Source: Maricaulis sp. (GTDB lineage Bacteria; Pseudomonadota; Alphaproteobacteria; Caulobacterales; Maricaulaceae). From it: a DNA stretch of 64,000 nt. The notes below the pieces were generated by a model that saw only the letters and a program-made list of their open reading frames with translations, did no database searches and had not been told where the DNA came from. The position numbers and the translations under genes are program-made. The stretch lies in the NCBI RefSeq assembly GCF_017642925.1, contig NZ_JAEPOL010000013.1:62001-126000 (forward strand), given 5' to 3'. Shown here piece after piece: positions 9,258 to 20,008 of the stretch. The first letter of the stretch is position 1, and each line of letters starts with the position of its first letter.

Positions 9258-10552
9258 CAGCGTTCATCCTCCGTCGCCGCCACAAGCAGCGCCAGTGCCA
9301 TCGCGGGGAAGACCTTGATCACCGGGCCCAGCGGATCGGCCCACAGGTCCGGCGCCAGCCAGCTGATCCCCGCGACATAGCCTAGCGTGCCCGCAATCAT
9401 CAGCGCTGCGGTACTGCGCACGCGCCATTTGGCGAGCATGGCAAGTCCCACCACGATGTCGAACAGAGAGGTCAGCCAGAAAACGGCGGCGCCTGCCGGG
9501 CCGCTCAGCCCCGCTCCCGCCAGCACATCCATCGCGCCGGACCGCGCGACCGTCAGGGTCAGAAGACCCGTCACCAGCCAGAACAGGCCCAGCACCCAGC
9601 GCGCCAATGGCCGGGCAAAGCCCAGCCGCGCCTGCCAGCGATCCTGCACACCGGCGGGATGGGCCGCCAGCCAGTCGTGAAAGCCGCGTGGCCGGGCACC
9701 TGTGGCCTCGATCCAGGACGCCGGGTCGCCCTCGACATCGAAGTCGAGCTGTTTGAGGGCATTGCTTCGCAAGGGCGTGCGCACGCCCAGCCAGCCGAGA
9801 AGGTCTCCGGCCCGGAAGGCCGGCGCGGCCAGCCAGCGCGGCACCGGCCAGATGCGGGTCTCGCCAAAGCCGAGCCAGCGGCGATAGCCGCGCGCCGCAT
9901 CGGCCAGGCTGACCCGTTCCGGCCCCGCCAGATCGAAGCTCTGCCGGCACGGCGCATCCGGCCGGACAAGATCGGCGACCGCCGCACACAGATCATCCAT
10001 GCCGATGGGCCGGAAGACCTGCTGCCCGCCGACCAGCGGCGTGATCCAGGGAATACCGCACAGCGCGCGCAGCAGGGCCGTTCCGCCATAGACATTGCGG
10101 GCAATCACCAGCGAGGGACGCAGGATCAGCCAGTCGAGATCGCGGGCCTTCAGCGCCGCCTCCCCCGCCAGCTTGTCCCGCGCATAGCTGGACCCGGCTG
10201 CCGCATCGACCCCGACCGCCGAGATGTGCAGCACACGCCGGACACCGGCCTGCTCGCACGCCGCGAACAGGGCATCCGCCCCCGCGACATGGACCGCCCG
10301 GCTGTCATCGCCGAGCCCGTCCTGCAGCACGCCGACACAGTTCACCACCGCCTCGACGCCCGCCAGGCGCTCTGCCCAGTCTTCGGTGCGGTCATGCCGG
10401 AAATCGCAGGCCATCCAGTCGAGCCAGGGTGCGCGCCGCCGGGCGGTGCCGACGCCGCGCGCCGCGGCGATGACACTGTGTCCGGCGGCGTGAAGATGCG
10501 CCGCGATATGGGAACCGATAAAGCCGGACGCTCCGGCAATGAGTATCTTCAA
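9257..10552 (-). CDS. SDR/NAD(P)-binding epimerase-like protein fused to a DoxX-like membrane domain
   Basis: Residues 1-290 form an atypical short-chain dehydrogenase/epimerase Rossmann domain (GASGFIGSH nucleotide loop, YARDK as the YxxxK active site). Residues from about 315 to the end form four hydrophobic helices of DoxX-like type (WVLGLFWLVTGLLTL, FDIVVGLAMLAKWR). The fusion is known in proteobacteria, where the domain pair is assumed to act on a quinone- or lipid-like substrate at the membrane; that role is inference. It is translationally coupled to the DUF2269 gene downstream. Confidence 0.85.
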   Translation of the reverse strand: MKILIAGASGFIGSHIAAHLHAAGHSVIAAARGVGTARRRAPWLDWMACDFRHDRTEDWAERLAGVEAVVNCVGVLQDGLGDDSRAVHVAGADALFAACEQAGVRRVLHISAVGVDAAAGSSYARDKLAGEAALKARDLDWLILRPSLVIARNVYGGTALLRALCGIPWITPLVGGQQVFRPIGMDDLCAAVADLVRPDAPCRQSFDLAGPERVSLADAARGYRRWLGFGETRIWPVPRWLAAPAFRAGDLLGWLGVRTPLRSNALKQLDFDVEGDPASWIEATGARPRGFHDWLAAHPAGVQDRWQARLGFARPLARWVLGLFWLVTGLLTLTVARSGAMDVLAGAGLSGPAGAAVFWLTSLFDIVVGLAMLAKWRVRSTAALMIAGTLGYVAGISWLAPDLWADPLGPVIKVFPAMALALLVAATEDER

Positions 10553-10612
10553 GGCGGCGCCCCTCCGGCCGAATCTGCAGCCAGTCTACAGCGCAGGGGC
10601 GCCGCCGGAAGA

Positions 10613-12166
10613 TCAGTCCTGGCGCCGGTAGTGCGACAGGGCGTTTTCCAGCCGCAGGGTCAGGCCGGTTGCCTCGCCCAGGGCATTGCGATGGAATTCG
10701 ATCTCCCAGATACCCATCGTGTCGGCCATGTCAGCAAGAACAAAGCGCGTCGGCGAGAGCGGGGTGAGCGGGCTGTAGCGATCGCCGCCGGCGCGACCGA
10801 TTTCCAGTTGACCGTCCTGGACGCGCACCGCCAGCGGCAGTTCGAAAAACCCGCCGCTCATCTGTTCACGTAGATCGGCCGGGAAGCCGGAATCGACGGC
10901 GTAGGTGCCCGAAAAACCCGCCAGCACGGCCGGATCGAGCCTCAGCTGCGGTGCCACGACCGGCGCATTGACCGGCCAGTCCATCGTGTCGGCAACCGCA
11001 TTGCGGATCTCGTCGATCAGGGACCGCCCCCGGGCACCATTGGTCAGAATGACCAGGCCGTCTCCCGTGGCCGGATGGCCCTCGATCCAGGCGCGATAGG
11101 AATTGTTCGTGCCGCCATGGTGGAAGACAAAGCTCTCGCCGCTGCCGGTCACCCGCGGTCCCAGCCCGTGCTCGCCGGGTGCGACACGGGTCATCATGGC
11201 GATGGCGCCGGATCGCGACAGCGGACCCGCCTCGCCGCGATAGCTGTCGATCAGCCCGGCCACCAGCGCCCCCAGATCATGGGCGCTGGTCCACAGGCCC
11301 GACGCCGCCATCTCCGGCATGGCCTCATAGCCGCGCGGCAGGGCAACCGGTTCACCGCCGCCATTGTGGGCGCGCGCGATATTGCCGTGCCCGGGCGGCA
11401 GCGGATTGGTGTAGGTGCTGCGCATCAGTCCCAGCGGCGCGAACAGCTGATCGCGCGCCACGGTTTCGAAGGGCGCGCCCATCACATCGCTGACCAGTAA
11501 TTGCGCCAGCGTGTAACCGCCGCCGGAATACTGATAGCCGGTCCCCGTGCGGAATTCGCGCGCCAGCGGCTCGCCGCTGGCCGGTGCGGCACCGTTCAGC
11601 GTCGCGATCACATCCGGCAGGGCCTCGCCCGGCTGGAAATCGGCAAAGCCGTGAATGTTGAAGCCGGATGTGTGCGAGAGAATGGCCCGCAGATTGACCG
11701 GTTCACCGGCAAAGGCATCGCGTTCGGCCGGCAGCTGCCAGGACGAGACCGTGTCCAGCACGTCGGCGTCCAGATCGAGATGGCCGGCTTCGGCCAGCCG
11801 CAGGATCAGCGTCGCCGTGACGACCTTGCTGACCGAGCCGGCGGAAAACACGGTGTGCGCATCGACCGGCGTGTCACCGCCGGCCTGCAACACACCGAAA
11901 CCGGCCTCGTAGACCACCGCGCCATCATCGATCACCGCGACAGCAACACCGGGCACGGCGTAGTGCGTCATGCGCTCTTCGAGTGTCCAGCTTTGCGGCG
12001 CTCCGGCCTGCTGGATGCGCGGGCGCAGATGATCGGCAAAACCGGCGGCCTGTTCGCCGGGAGGCTGGGCCTGGGCTGTCAGAACGATCATGGTGGTTGC
12101 CGCAACGGCCAGACAGGCGCCCAGCACAAAGGGTTTCGCCAGGCTGGCGAAAGAGGGTTTTGTCAT
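10613..12166 (-). CDS. Exported serine hydrolase, beta-lactamase/class C family
   Basis: A 517-residue protein with a signal peptide (cut near AQA-Q, residue 34). The penicillin-binding fold is shown by SVSK (nucleophile Ser111, Lys114), a YSG in place of YSN, and HHGGTN as the KTG-equivalent. The C-terminal 130 residues form an extra beta domain seen in the broader serine hydrolase group. It could be an esterase, D-amino peptidase or carboxypeptidase; true beta-lactamase activity is not implied. It follows the M56 gene on the same strand after a GC-rich hairpin. Confidence 0.85.
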   Translation of the reverse strand: MTKPSFASLAKPFVLGACLAVAATTMIVLTAQAQPPGEQAAGFADHLRPRIQQAGAPQSWTLEERMTHYAVPGVAVAVIDDGAVVYEAGFGVLQAGGDTPVDAHTVFSAGSVSKVVTATLILRLAEAGHLDLDADVLDTVSSWQLPAERDAFAGEPVNLRAILSHTSGFNIHGFADFQPGEALPDVIATLNGAAPASGEPLAREFRTGTGYQYSGGGYTLAQLLVSDVMGAPFETVARDQLFAPLGLMRSTYTNPLPPGHGNIARAHNGGGEPVALPRGYEAMPEMAASGLWTSAHDLGALVAGLIDSYRGEAGPLSRSGAIAMMTRVAPGEHGLGPRVTGSGESFVFHHGGTNNSYRAWIEGHPATGDGLVILTNGARGRSLIDEIRNAVADTMDWPVNAPVVAPQLRLDPAVLAGFSGTYAVDSGFPADLREQMSGGFFELPLAVRVQDGQLEIGRAGGDRYSPLTPLSPTRFVLADMADTMGIWEIEFHRNALGEATGLTLRLENALSHYRRQD

Positions 12167-12187
12167 GGATATCTCCGGAAATTGAAC

Positions 12188-12219
12188 CCCGCCGCCGCGC
12201 CTTGAGGGCTGGCGGCGGG
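12188..12219 (-). terminator. GC-rich hairpin after the M56-ankyrin gene
   Basis: Arms cccgccgcc (12188-12196) and ggcggcggg (12211-12219) form a 9-bp stem 15 nt after the M56 stop and 22 nt before the serine hydrolase start. There is no U-tract, so it may only attenuate or protect mRNA ends. Confidence 0.35.
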
Positions 12220-12233
12220 TATGGCAGCTGAGG

Positions 12234-13889
12234 CTAGCGGCCCGTCGGTGCCTGATGCGCGGCGCCGTGCGCTTCGAGCCAGCGCACCATGTCGCGGTGG
12301 CCGTTGCGGCGCGCCTCGCTGAGCGGCGAGCGGTATTCCTCGCGGCCGTCGCGGATATTGGCGAGCACGGTCAGCGACAGGTCCGCTCCGGCCTCGGCCA
12401 GGCGTTCGGCGACATCGACATGACCGCCCTGGGCCGCATTGATCAGCGGGGTCTCGTCGCCCCGGACGTAGGCATCGGGGTCGGCACCGGCTTCCAGCAG
12501 CAGATCGACGACATCGACACGGCCGCGCAGTGCTGCGGCGATCAGGGCATTGCCGTCACCGGAATAGGCCTCGTTCACATCGGCGCCGTAGGACAGCAGC
12601 ATTTCCACCATCTCACGATCGCCGCGAGCAGCCGCTGCGATCAGCGGATTGCCGTCACCGCGCACGCCCAGGTCCGGATCGGCACCGGCCGCCAGCAGGA
12701 TGCGGGCGGTCTCGCGCTCGCCATTGCGCACGGCCGCCGTCAGCGCCGTGCCATCGCCGGAGAAACGCACATCCGGATCGGCGCCATCGGCCAGCAGGGC
12801 CGAGACCTCGCCGGTGCGGCCGCGGCGGGCGGCGTGAAACAGGCGCGCATCGCGATCCAGCGCCTCGTCCAGCGTGCGCGACGCCGCGGCCGGCGCGTCC
12901 AGGGTGGCACCGACGCTCGGCGTCAGGATGAGACTTCCCGCGGCCAGCACGGGCAGGATGAGGGCAAAACGCATGACACTGTCCTTTCGATCGAGCGCAC
13001 CGGGCGCTGTGAGATGGCCGATACGGCGGGCCAGACCGCTGCGGGTCGGCGCGGCCGCAAGGGCCAGGGAGGGGGTTTTCACGGCCGCTGCCGCGCTGTC
13101 GAGCAGGGCCATGGCGAGGGCGCGGGGCTGACCGGTGATCCGGGCCGCCTGGCGGTCGCACAGGGCTTCGCGCGAGCGGTCCAGCACCGGCAGGACCCAG
13201 CGCAGCGGCAGCGCCCACCAGAACACCGCCATCACGGCCCGCACGCCCAGCGCGGCCCAGGTGTCGCCGCGGCGCACATGGGCAATCTCGTGCTCGATCA
13301 CGGGCCGGGCCGAGGCGTCCAGGGAAAAGCCGCGCGGCACCAGGATCAGCGGCGCGGTGAAGCCGGCCACCATGGGACAGTTCACCTCATCGCTTTCTGC
13401 CACCGGCAGGGCAAATGACATCGCCAGTTCGGCCGGCGGCACCGTGCGGCGCGCCCGCGCTTTCAGACGCCGTAGCGCAACCAGATCGGCGCCCAGGCGC
13501 AGCAGCATCACCAGGGTGACAGCCGCCCAGACCGCCAGCCCTGCCCCGGCAAGCAGGTCCGCCGAGACCGGCAGGCCGTCCATCAGGCTGGCCGCTTCGA
13601 TATCGGGCAGTTCGGGCAGGCGCTCACGCATCTTGACCGGCGTGTCCGCGATATCCGCCGCAACCGGCGTTTCGATATAGACCGGCAGGGCCTCCTGTGG
13701 CGCCGATGGCCGCGGCAAGACCGCGACAAGAAAGACCAGGGGGACGGTCAGGATAGCCGCCAGTGCCAGATCGTGACGCTCGCGCAGCCAGGCCTGCGGC
13801 GCGAACCGGTCGAAAACGGCAATACCGGCCGCCAGCACTGCCGCGGCGGTCAGCGCGAAACCGGCGGACTGGATCAGGGCGGCGATCAT
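12234..13889 (-). CDS. M56 (BlaR1/MecR1-type) membrane metallopeptidase with C-terminal ankyrin repeats
   Basis: Residues 1-320 resemble the BlaR1 sensor-protease: N-terminal membrane helices, the zinc motif HEIAH at 200-204, and downstream SREALCD, which supplies the third ligand. A further hydrophobic segment at about 308-325 leads into five to six ankyrin repeats (about 345-545; repeated ADPD/ADVN and G-x-TPL-type turns). The ankyrin part replaces the penicillin-sensing domain, so the input is probably a protein partner. It overlaps the BlaI-type repressor gene by 4 nt. By family analogy the protease would cleave that repressor. Confidence 0.88.
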   Translation of the reverse strand: MIAALIQSAGFALTAAAVLAAGIAVFDRFAPQAWLRERHDLALAAILTVPLVFLVAVLPRPSAPQEALPVYIETPVAADIADTPVKMRERLPELPDIEAASLMDGLPVSADLLAGAGLAVWAAVTLVMLLRLGADLVALRRLKARARRTVPPAELAMSFALPVAESDEVNCPMVAGFTAPLILVPRGFSLDASARPVIEHEIAHVRRGDTWAALGVRAVMAVFWWALPLRWVLPVLDRSREALCDRQAARITGQPRALAMALLDSAAAAVKTPSLALAAAPTRSGLARRIGHLTAPGALDRKDSVMRFALILPVLAAGSLILTPSVGATLDAPAAASRTLDEALDRDARLFHAARRGRTGEVSALLADGADPDVRFSGDGTALTAAVRNGERETARILLAAGADPDLGVRGDGNPLIAAAARGDREMVEMLLSYGADVNEAYSGDGNALIAAALRGRVDVVDLLLEAGADPDAYVRGDETPLINAAQGGHVDVAERLAEAGADLSLTVLANIRDGREEYRSPLSEARRNGHRDMVRWLEAHGAAHQAPTGR

Positions 13890-14281
13890 GGCTCGCCCTC
13901 TCCGCCGCTCTTGCGCAGCACTTCGGCACGCAGCGCCTCAATGTCTTCCAGGGTCAGCTGGTCGTCCTTCACCAGGTGCTGAGCCAGGCTCTGTGCCGAC
14001 CCGCCGAACAGGGATTTCACCAGCGAACCCAATGCCGAGGCCTGGGCGCCCTCGCGCGACAGCAGCGCATGATAGATGTGGGCGCGGCCATCCTTGCGGA
14101 AACCGACATAGCCCTTGTCGGCCATGATGCGCACTGTCGTCAGGACCGTGGTGTAGGCGAGGCCGTGATCCGGCGCGAGCACATCGGTGATCTCACGCAC
14201 GCTGGCTTCATCGCGATCCCACAGGACCGCCATGATGCGCTGTTCGGCATCGGTAAGCTGGGGAGAGGCAGGACGAGCCAT
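13886..14281 (-). CDS. BlaI/MecI/CopY-family transcriptional repressor
   Basis: A 131-residue winged-helix protein. LTDAEQRIMAVLWDRDEASVREI and AYTTVLTTVRIMADKGYV are the conserved HTH of the family, and the C-terminal LVKSLFGGSAQSLAQHLV is the dimerisation helix. BlaI proteins repress promoters as dimers until cleaved by a partner M56 protease; the partner here is encoded immediately downstream with a 4-nt overlap. The A/T-rich inverted repeats just upstream are the likely autoregulatory operator. Confidence 0.93.
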   Translation of the reverse strand: MARPASPQLTDAEQRIMAVLWDRDEASVREITDVLAPDHGLAYTTVLTTVRIMADKGYVGFRKDGRAHIYHALLSREGAQASALGSLVKSLFGGSAQSLAQHLVKDDQLTLEDIEALRAEVLRKSGGEGEP

Positions 14282-14292
14282 CTACGAATTCC

Positions 14293-14349
14293 TTAGTTGA
14301 TAGAGCCAACCTATCCCGGCCAGCGACGCGTTCAACTAAAAAATTAGTT
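14293..14349 (-). promoter_or_regulatory. Promoter/operator region of the blaI-M56 operon
   Basis: Three related A/T-rich elements lie upstream of blaI: ttagttga (14293-14300), its inverted copy tcaactaa (14332-14339), and aactaa/ttagtt (14334-14339 and 14344-14349) as a tight palindrome. gatag/ctatc (14299-14303 and 14311-14315) is a further small inverted repeat. On the minus strand TTGAAC (14331-14336) and TAGGTT about 16 nt later could be -35/-10 boxes, so bound repressor would cover the promoter. This is autoregulation by inference. Confidence 0.55.
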
Positions 14350-14463
14350 ATGGACTGCAAACGGTAGCGGGATTGGCGGTGGGCGCGTCCCCCCGGGGCT
14401 ATCGGAATGGCTCGACAGGCCTGGGCGAACCGCCACCGGGAGGAACGCCTTCCCCCCAGGGTA

Positions 14464-14576
14464 CGTCATCCCCCGGCTTGTCCGGGGGATCTCATCCATC
14501 GGGTTGAAGTATTGCGAAAGAACAGGCTCCCTCGGACGGGAAAGCCTGGATCCCCCGGACAAGCCGGGGGATGACG
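14464..14576. repeat. Pair of inverted 27-nt palindromic intergenic repeats
   Basis: The segments 14464-14490 and 14550-14576 are perfect reverse complements over 27 nt, each itself a GC-rich palindrome (ccccggcttgtccgggg core). The same 26-nt sequence recurs at 51745-51770, so it is a dispersed REP/BIME-like element. It occupies most of the 345-nt gap between the blaI operator and the end of ssb; the rest of that gap (14350-14463, 14577-14626) shows no gene. It may double as the ssb terminator. Confidence 0.75.
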
Positions 14577-14626
14577 GCCGATGCTCTGGTGCCAGATTAC
14601 ATTCCGACCAGCCGGAGCATTCCCGG

Positions 14627-15121
14627 CTAGAACGGAATCTCGTCGTCCAGGTCGGCGTTGGAGAAGTCTTCCTTCGGGCCTTCCATCGGGCGCGAACCGC
14701 CGCCGGAGGAGCCGAAACTGTTGTCATAGCCGCCGCTGGACGAGCCCTGGAAGGAACCGCCGCCCTCGCCCTTGCCGTCGAGCATCTGCAGCTCGCCGCG
14801 GAAACGCTGCAGCACGACTTCGGTGGAGTATTTCTCCTGGCCGTTCTGGTCGGTCCACTTGCGGGTCTGCAGCTGGCCCTCGATGTAAACCTTCATGCCC
14901 TTTTTCAGATAGTTCTCGGCGACCTTGGCCAGCTGGTCGTTGAAGATCACGACACGGTGCCATTCGGTCTTCTCGCGGCGCTCGCCGGAATTCTTGTCGC
15001 GCCACTGTTCGGACGTGGCGACCGAGAGGTTCACCACCGGGTCGCCGTTATTCATGCGGCGCACTTCCGGGTCGCGGCCCAGATTGCCCACCAGGATTAC
15101 CTTGTTGACGCTTCCCGCCAT
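14627..15121 (-). CDS. ssb: Single-stranded DNA-binding protein
   Basis: A 164-residue SSB with an N-terminal OB fold ([19 protein letters not shown]) and a Gly/Ser-rich linker. It ends in the acidic tip DDEIPF, which recruits replication and repair proteins. The ATG at 15121 is chosen over an upstream Met because it is preceded by a GGAG-type site and matches family starts. It is divergent from uvrA, the usual alphaproteobacterial arrangement, with an SOS box in its promoter region. Confidence 0.96.
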   Translation of the reverse strand: MAGSVNKVILVGNLGRDPEVRRMNNGDPVVNLSVATSEQWRDKNSGERREKTEWHRVVIFNDQLAKVAENYLKKGMKVYIEGQLQTRKWTDQNGQEKYSTEVVLQRFRGELQMLDGKGEGGGSFQGSSSGGYDNSFGSSGGGSRPMEGPKEDFSNADLDDEIPF

Positions 15122-15169
15122 CGCCCTTGCTCCGTCTTGTCGCGGCCGCCCTTTACGGACAGCCCATTT

Positions 15170-15184
15170 GTTCACATTATGTTC
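15170..15184. promoter_or_regulatory. LexA (SOS) box upstream of ssb
   Basis: GTTC-acattat-GTTC is an exact match to the alphaproteobacterial LexA direct repeat GTTC-N7-GTTC. It lies 49 nt upstream of the ssb start and just downstream of a TTGACC (minus strand, 15189-15194) that could be the -35, so LexA would block ssb transcription. Confidence 0.8.
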
Positions 15185-15444
15185 CGCAGGTCAACGCGCC
15201 CCGCGAGTCGCGCCGATTTGAAAGGAGGGGCTGGCGAGAGTCCAGAGAGGTCTAAAGCACAGACGCAGCCGATCGTGACGCCGGCCACCGCGAATGGGCG
15301 CAAACGGTTTTGAAGGCGAAAGCAGCAGCGCCGGGCCAGCGGCGCATCAGGGAGGATGAGCCACCCTGACCGTAGCAACGGCTTTGCTTTCAAACTGGAG
15401 ACGATGGTATGGGATGTTTTCCGCTTATCATCGCCCTGGACATG
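15185..15444. other. Non-coding part of the ssb-uvrA gap
   Basis: The ssb-uvrA gap is 602 nt. In this part no open frame has family features or a ribosome binding site. A frame of about 98 codons on the minus strand (15172-15468) is not convincing. The stretch is bounded by the ssb SOS box and the terminator of the predicted small RNA. Confidence 0.5.
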
Positions 15445-15532
15445 AAAAAGACCCGGATCGGCTGGCAAGTACGAATCCGGGTCCTATTCATTCTATAGGG
15501 AAAGGAGGGCGGGCCGAGAGGTCCGTCCTCAC
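15445..15532 (-). ncRNA. Predicted small RNA of about 88 nt between ssb and uvrA
   Basis: Read on the minus strand, three stem-loops follow a good promoter. The first stem is 11 bp (15520-15530 with 15505-15515; loop TCTC, two G-U pairs). The second is CCTAT/ATAGG around 15483-15500. The third is GACCCGGAT/ATCCGGGTC (15475-15483 with 15450-15458), followed directly by five Us, a textbook intrinsic terminator. A pyrimidine stretch CCCTCCTTTCCC between stems 1 and 2 could pair with Shine-Dalgarno sequences. There is no reading frame. I do not recognise an Rfam family; existence and ends are inferred from sequence only. Confidence 0.6.
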
Positions 15533-15538
15533 TCCAGA

Positions 15539-15566
15539 AATATAACACGCTTTCGGTGGATCGCAA
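15539..15566 (-). promoter_or_regulatory. Promoter for the predicted small RNA
   Basis: On the minus strand TTGCGA (15566-15561), a 16-nt spacer, and TATATT (15544-15539) form a plausible sigma70-type promoter with a start near 15532. The -35 lies inside an inverted repeat, ttcggtgg (15552-15559) and ccaccgaa (15583-15590), which could be an operator. Confidence 0.5.
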
Positions 15567-15676
15567 CGCGGCTGCAAGACTGCCACCGAAGGCAAGCCTC
15601 CACCCCTTGCCAGACCGGCCCTCCTGCCTACGTACTGTCAGGAGGCTGCCGCGCCGAACTGGACGCCGCCTCGCGC

Positions 15677-15691
15677 GTTCTCTAATTGTTC
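15677..15691. promoter_or_regulatory. LexA (SOS) box upstream of uvrA
   Basis: GTTC-tctaatt-GTTC matches the alphaproteobacterial SOS direct repeat exactly and ends 32 nt before the uvrA start. This is the expected position for LexA repression of uvrA. Confidence 0.8.
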
Positions 15692-15723
15692 AACGCTTCT
15701 GACTTCTCCGGGGACTTCGCTGA

Positions 15724-18597
<2,874 letters not shown>

Positions 18598-18611
18598 TCG
18601 CCCGCCCCGTC

Positions 18612-19352
18612 TCACTCCTCTGCGTCGTCGGCGCGTTTGCGGCCGGTGATCATGGCGCGGACCAGGTTTTCGGCATGGGCCAGGCTTGAGGCGAGCACGC
18701 CGAGCACGTGCAGGCCGACAAGGCCGAGCGTGAGGTAGACGAAGAATTTGTGCAGGCTTTCCAGCAGATCGCCGCCGCCCTCATGCTCGCCATCCTCATG
18801 ACCCTCGCCCTCGTGATCGTCGTCATCGTCTTCGCGATACGTCGTGGCAGCCGGCGCTGCGTGGACGAGCGGCTGCATGTCGGCACCGTCCGCTGTCTCC
18901 GCGGCCGGAGCGATCAGGCCGGCCAGGGGGCCACGCCCCTCTTCGACCGCATAGAGCGACATGCCGGTCAGCGTGGTGCCCGCCAGGCTGGCGATCAGGG
19001 CCAGGATCATCAGACCGCCGGCGGGATTGTGCCCGAGATGGCGGCGCGCCTTGCCGCTCGCCATGCCGCGCAGATAGGCCAGGGCTGCGCCCGGTCCGCG
19101 CACGAAGTCGGTGAAGCGCGCATGCCGGCTGCCCACCACACCCCAGACGATCCGCCAGGCAATGATCGCGGCGACCGTATAGCCGGCCCACACATGCACC
19201 GTCTGGGCGTCGTCGCCGGCGATATAGGCGGTGAAGAAGGCAGCCACCAGCAGCCAGTGGCCGATCCGGACCAGCGGGTCCCAGACCCGAACCTGCCCGT
19301 TCGCGCGACCACCCGCGCCAGCGTCCTGCGCCCTTGTGTCATGCTTGTCCAT
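18612..19352 (-). CDS. Cytochrome b561-type membrane protein with an acidic His-containing loop
   Basis: A 246-residue protein with four predicted membrane helices and family motifs RIGHWLLVAAFFTAYIAG, VHVWAGY, GHNPAGG and LHKFFVYLTLGLVGLHVLGV, whose histidines would bind haem b. Between helices 3 and 4 is an unusual loop of about 45 residues rich in Asp, Glu, His and Gly, possibly metal-binding. The family transfers electrons across or within the inner membrane. The ATG at 19352 precedes the conserved region closely; upstream in-frame Mets overlap the divergent promoter. It is divergent from a LuxR-type regulator. Confidence 0.86.
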   Translation of the reverse strand: MDKHDTRAQDAGAGGRANGQVRVWDPLVRIGHWLLVAAFFTAYIAGDDAQTVHVWAGYTVAAIIAWRIVWGVVGSRHARFTDFVRGPGAALAYLRGMASGKARRHLGHNPAGGLMILALIASLAGTTLTGMSLYAVEEGRGPLAGLIAPAAETADGADMQPLVHAAPAATTYREDDDDDHEGEGHEDGEHEGGGDLLESLHKFFVYLTLGLVGLHVLGVLASSLAHAENLVRAMITGRKRADDAEE

Positions 19353-19464
19353 TACCGGTCTCCGCGTCTTAACTGGACACCGATGTCGCGCGCGCCATGC
19401 GCGGCCGCCATACGTCATCCGACAGACGGGGCCCGCCAGGCCTAGCCCAGCAGGAGCATTCACC

Positions 19465-20001
19465 ATGCAAGAGGATCACGGCGCGAACCACCGCACGCAT
19501 GGCGCGGCTGCGCTCTTCGCCCTCATCGCCGTGCTGATTGCCGGCGATCTGGTGACCGATCGCGGCGAAGGCGCGAGCCTGCTGCACCTGGCGGTGGAGA
19601 CCCTGGTGCTTGTCGCCGCGGCGGCCGGCGCAGCGATCCTGTGGCGGCGGGTCGGCAAGGCGCGTCTGGATCTCGCTGCGGCGCAGGCCGAGGCCGACCG
19701 CTGGCGCGCGGAGAACCGGGCGCTGGTGCGCGGTCTGGGGGATGCCATCCTGCAGCAGTTCGAGCGCTGGCACCTGACCGCGGCGGAGAGCGAGATCGGC
19801 CTGTTCCTGCTCAAGGGGCTCAGCCTGAAGGAGATCGCGGCCCTGCGCGACACCAGCGAGCGGACGGTGCGCGAACAGGCGCGTGCACTCTACCGCAAGG
19901 CGGACCTGGAAGGGCGTCATGCCCTGTCGGCCTTCTTTCTGGAGGACCTGCTGCCAGCTGCCGGGGCCGAAGACGCCGCCGAGGGCGTAAACGCCGCCTG
20001 A
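19465..20001 (+). CDS. Membrane-anchored LuxR-type HTH regulator
   Basis: A 178-residue protein. Residues about 14-60 form two hydrophobic helices separated by a short loop. A coiled linker (LAAAQAEADRWRAENRAL) follows, then a LuxR/GerE-type HTH at about 95-160 (LTAAESEIGLFLLKGLSLKEIAALRDTS pattern, RTVREQARALYRKADL). There is no receiver domain, so it is a one-component, membrane-embedded regulator. An AGGAG precedes the ATG at 19465. It is divergent from the cytochrome b561 gene 112 nt away, its most likely target. Confidence 0.8.
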   Translation: MQEDHGANHRTHGAAALFALIAVLIAGDLVTDRGEGASLLHLAVETLVLVAAAAGAAILWRRVGKARLDLAAAQAEADRWRAENRALVRGLGDAILQQFERWHLTAAESEIGLFLLKGLSLKEIAALRDTSERTVREQARALYRKADLEGRHALSAFFLEDLLPAAGAEDAAEGVNAA

Positions 20002-20008
20002 GCCCGCC

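Noticed and set aside
12400-12840. Repeated ~100-nt units that look like a DNA tandem repeat
   Set aside because: They are the codons of successive ankyrin repeats in the M56 fusion protein, not a non-coding repeat.
15172-15468. Minus-strand frame of 98 codons in the ssb-uvrA gap
   Set aside because: No ribosome binding site, no family features, and it runs through the SOS box of ssb.
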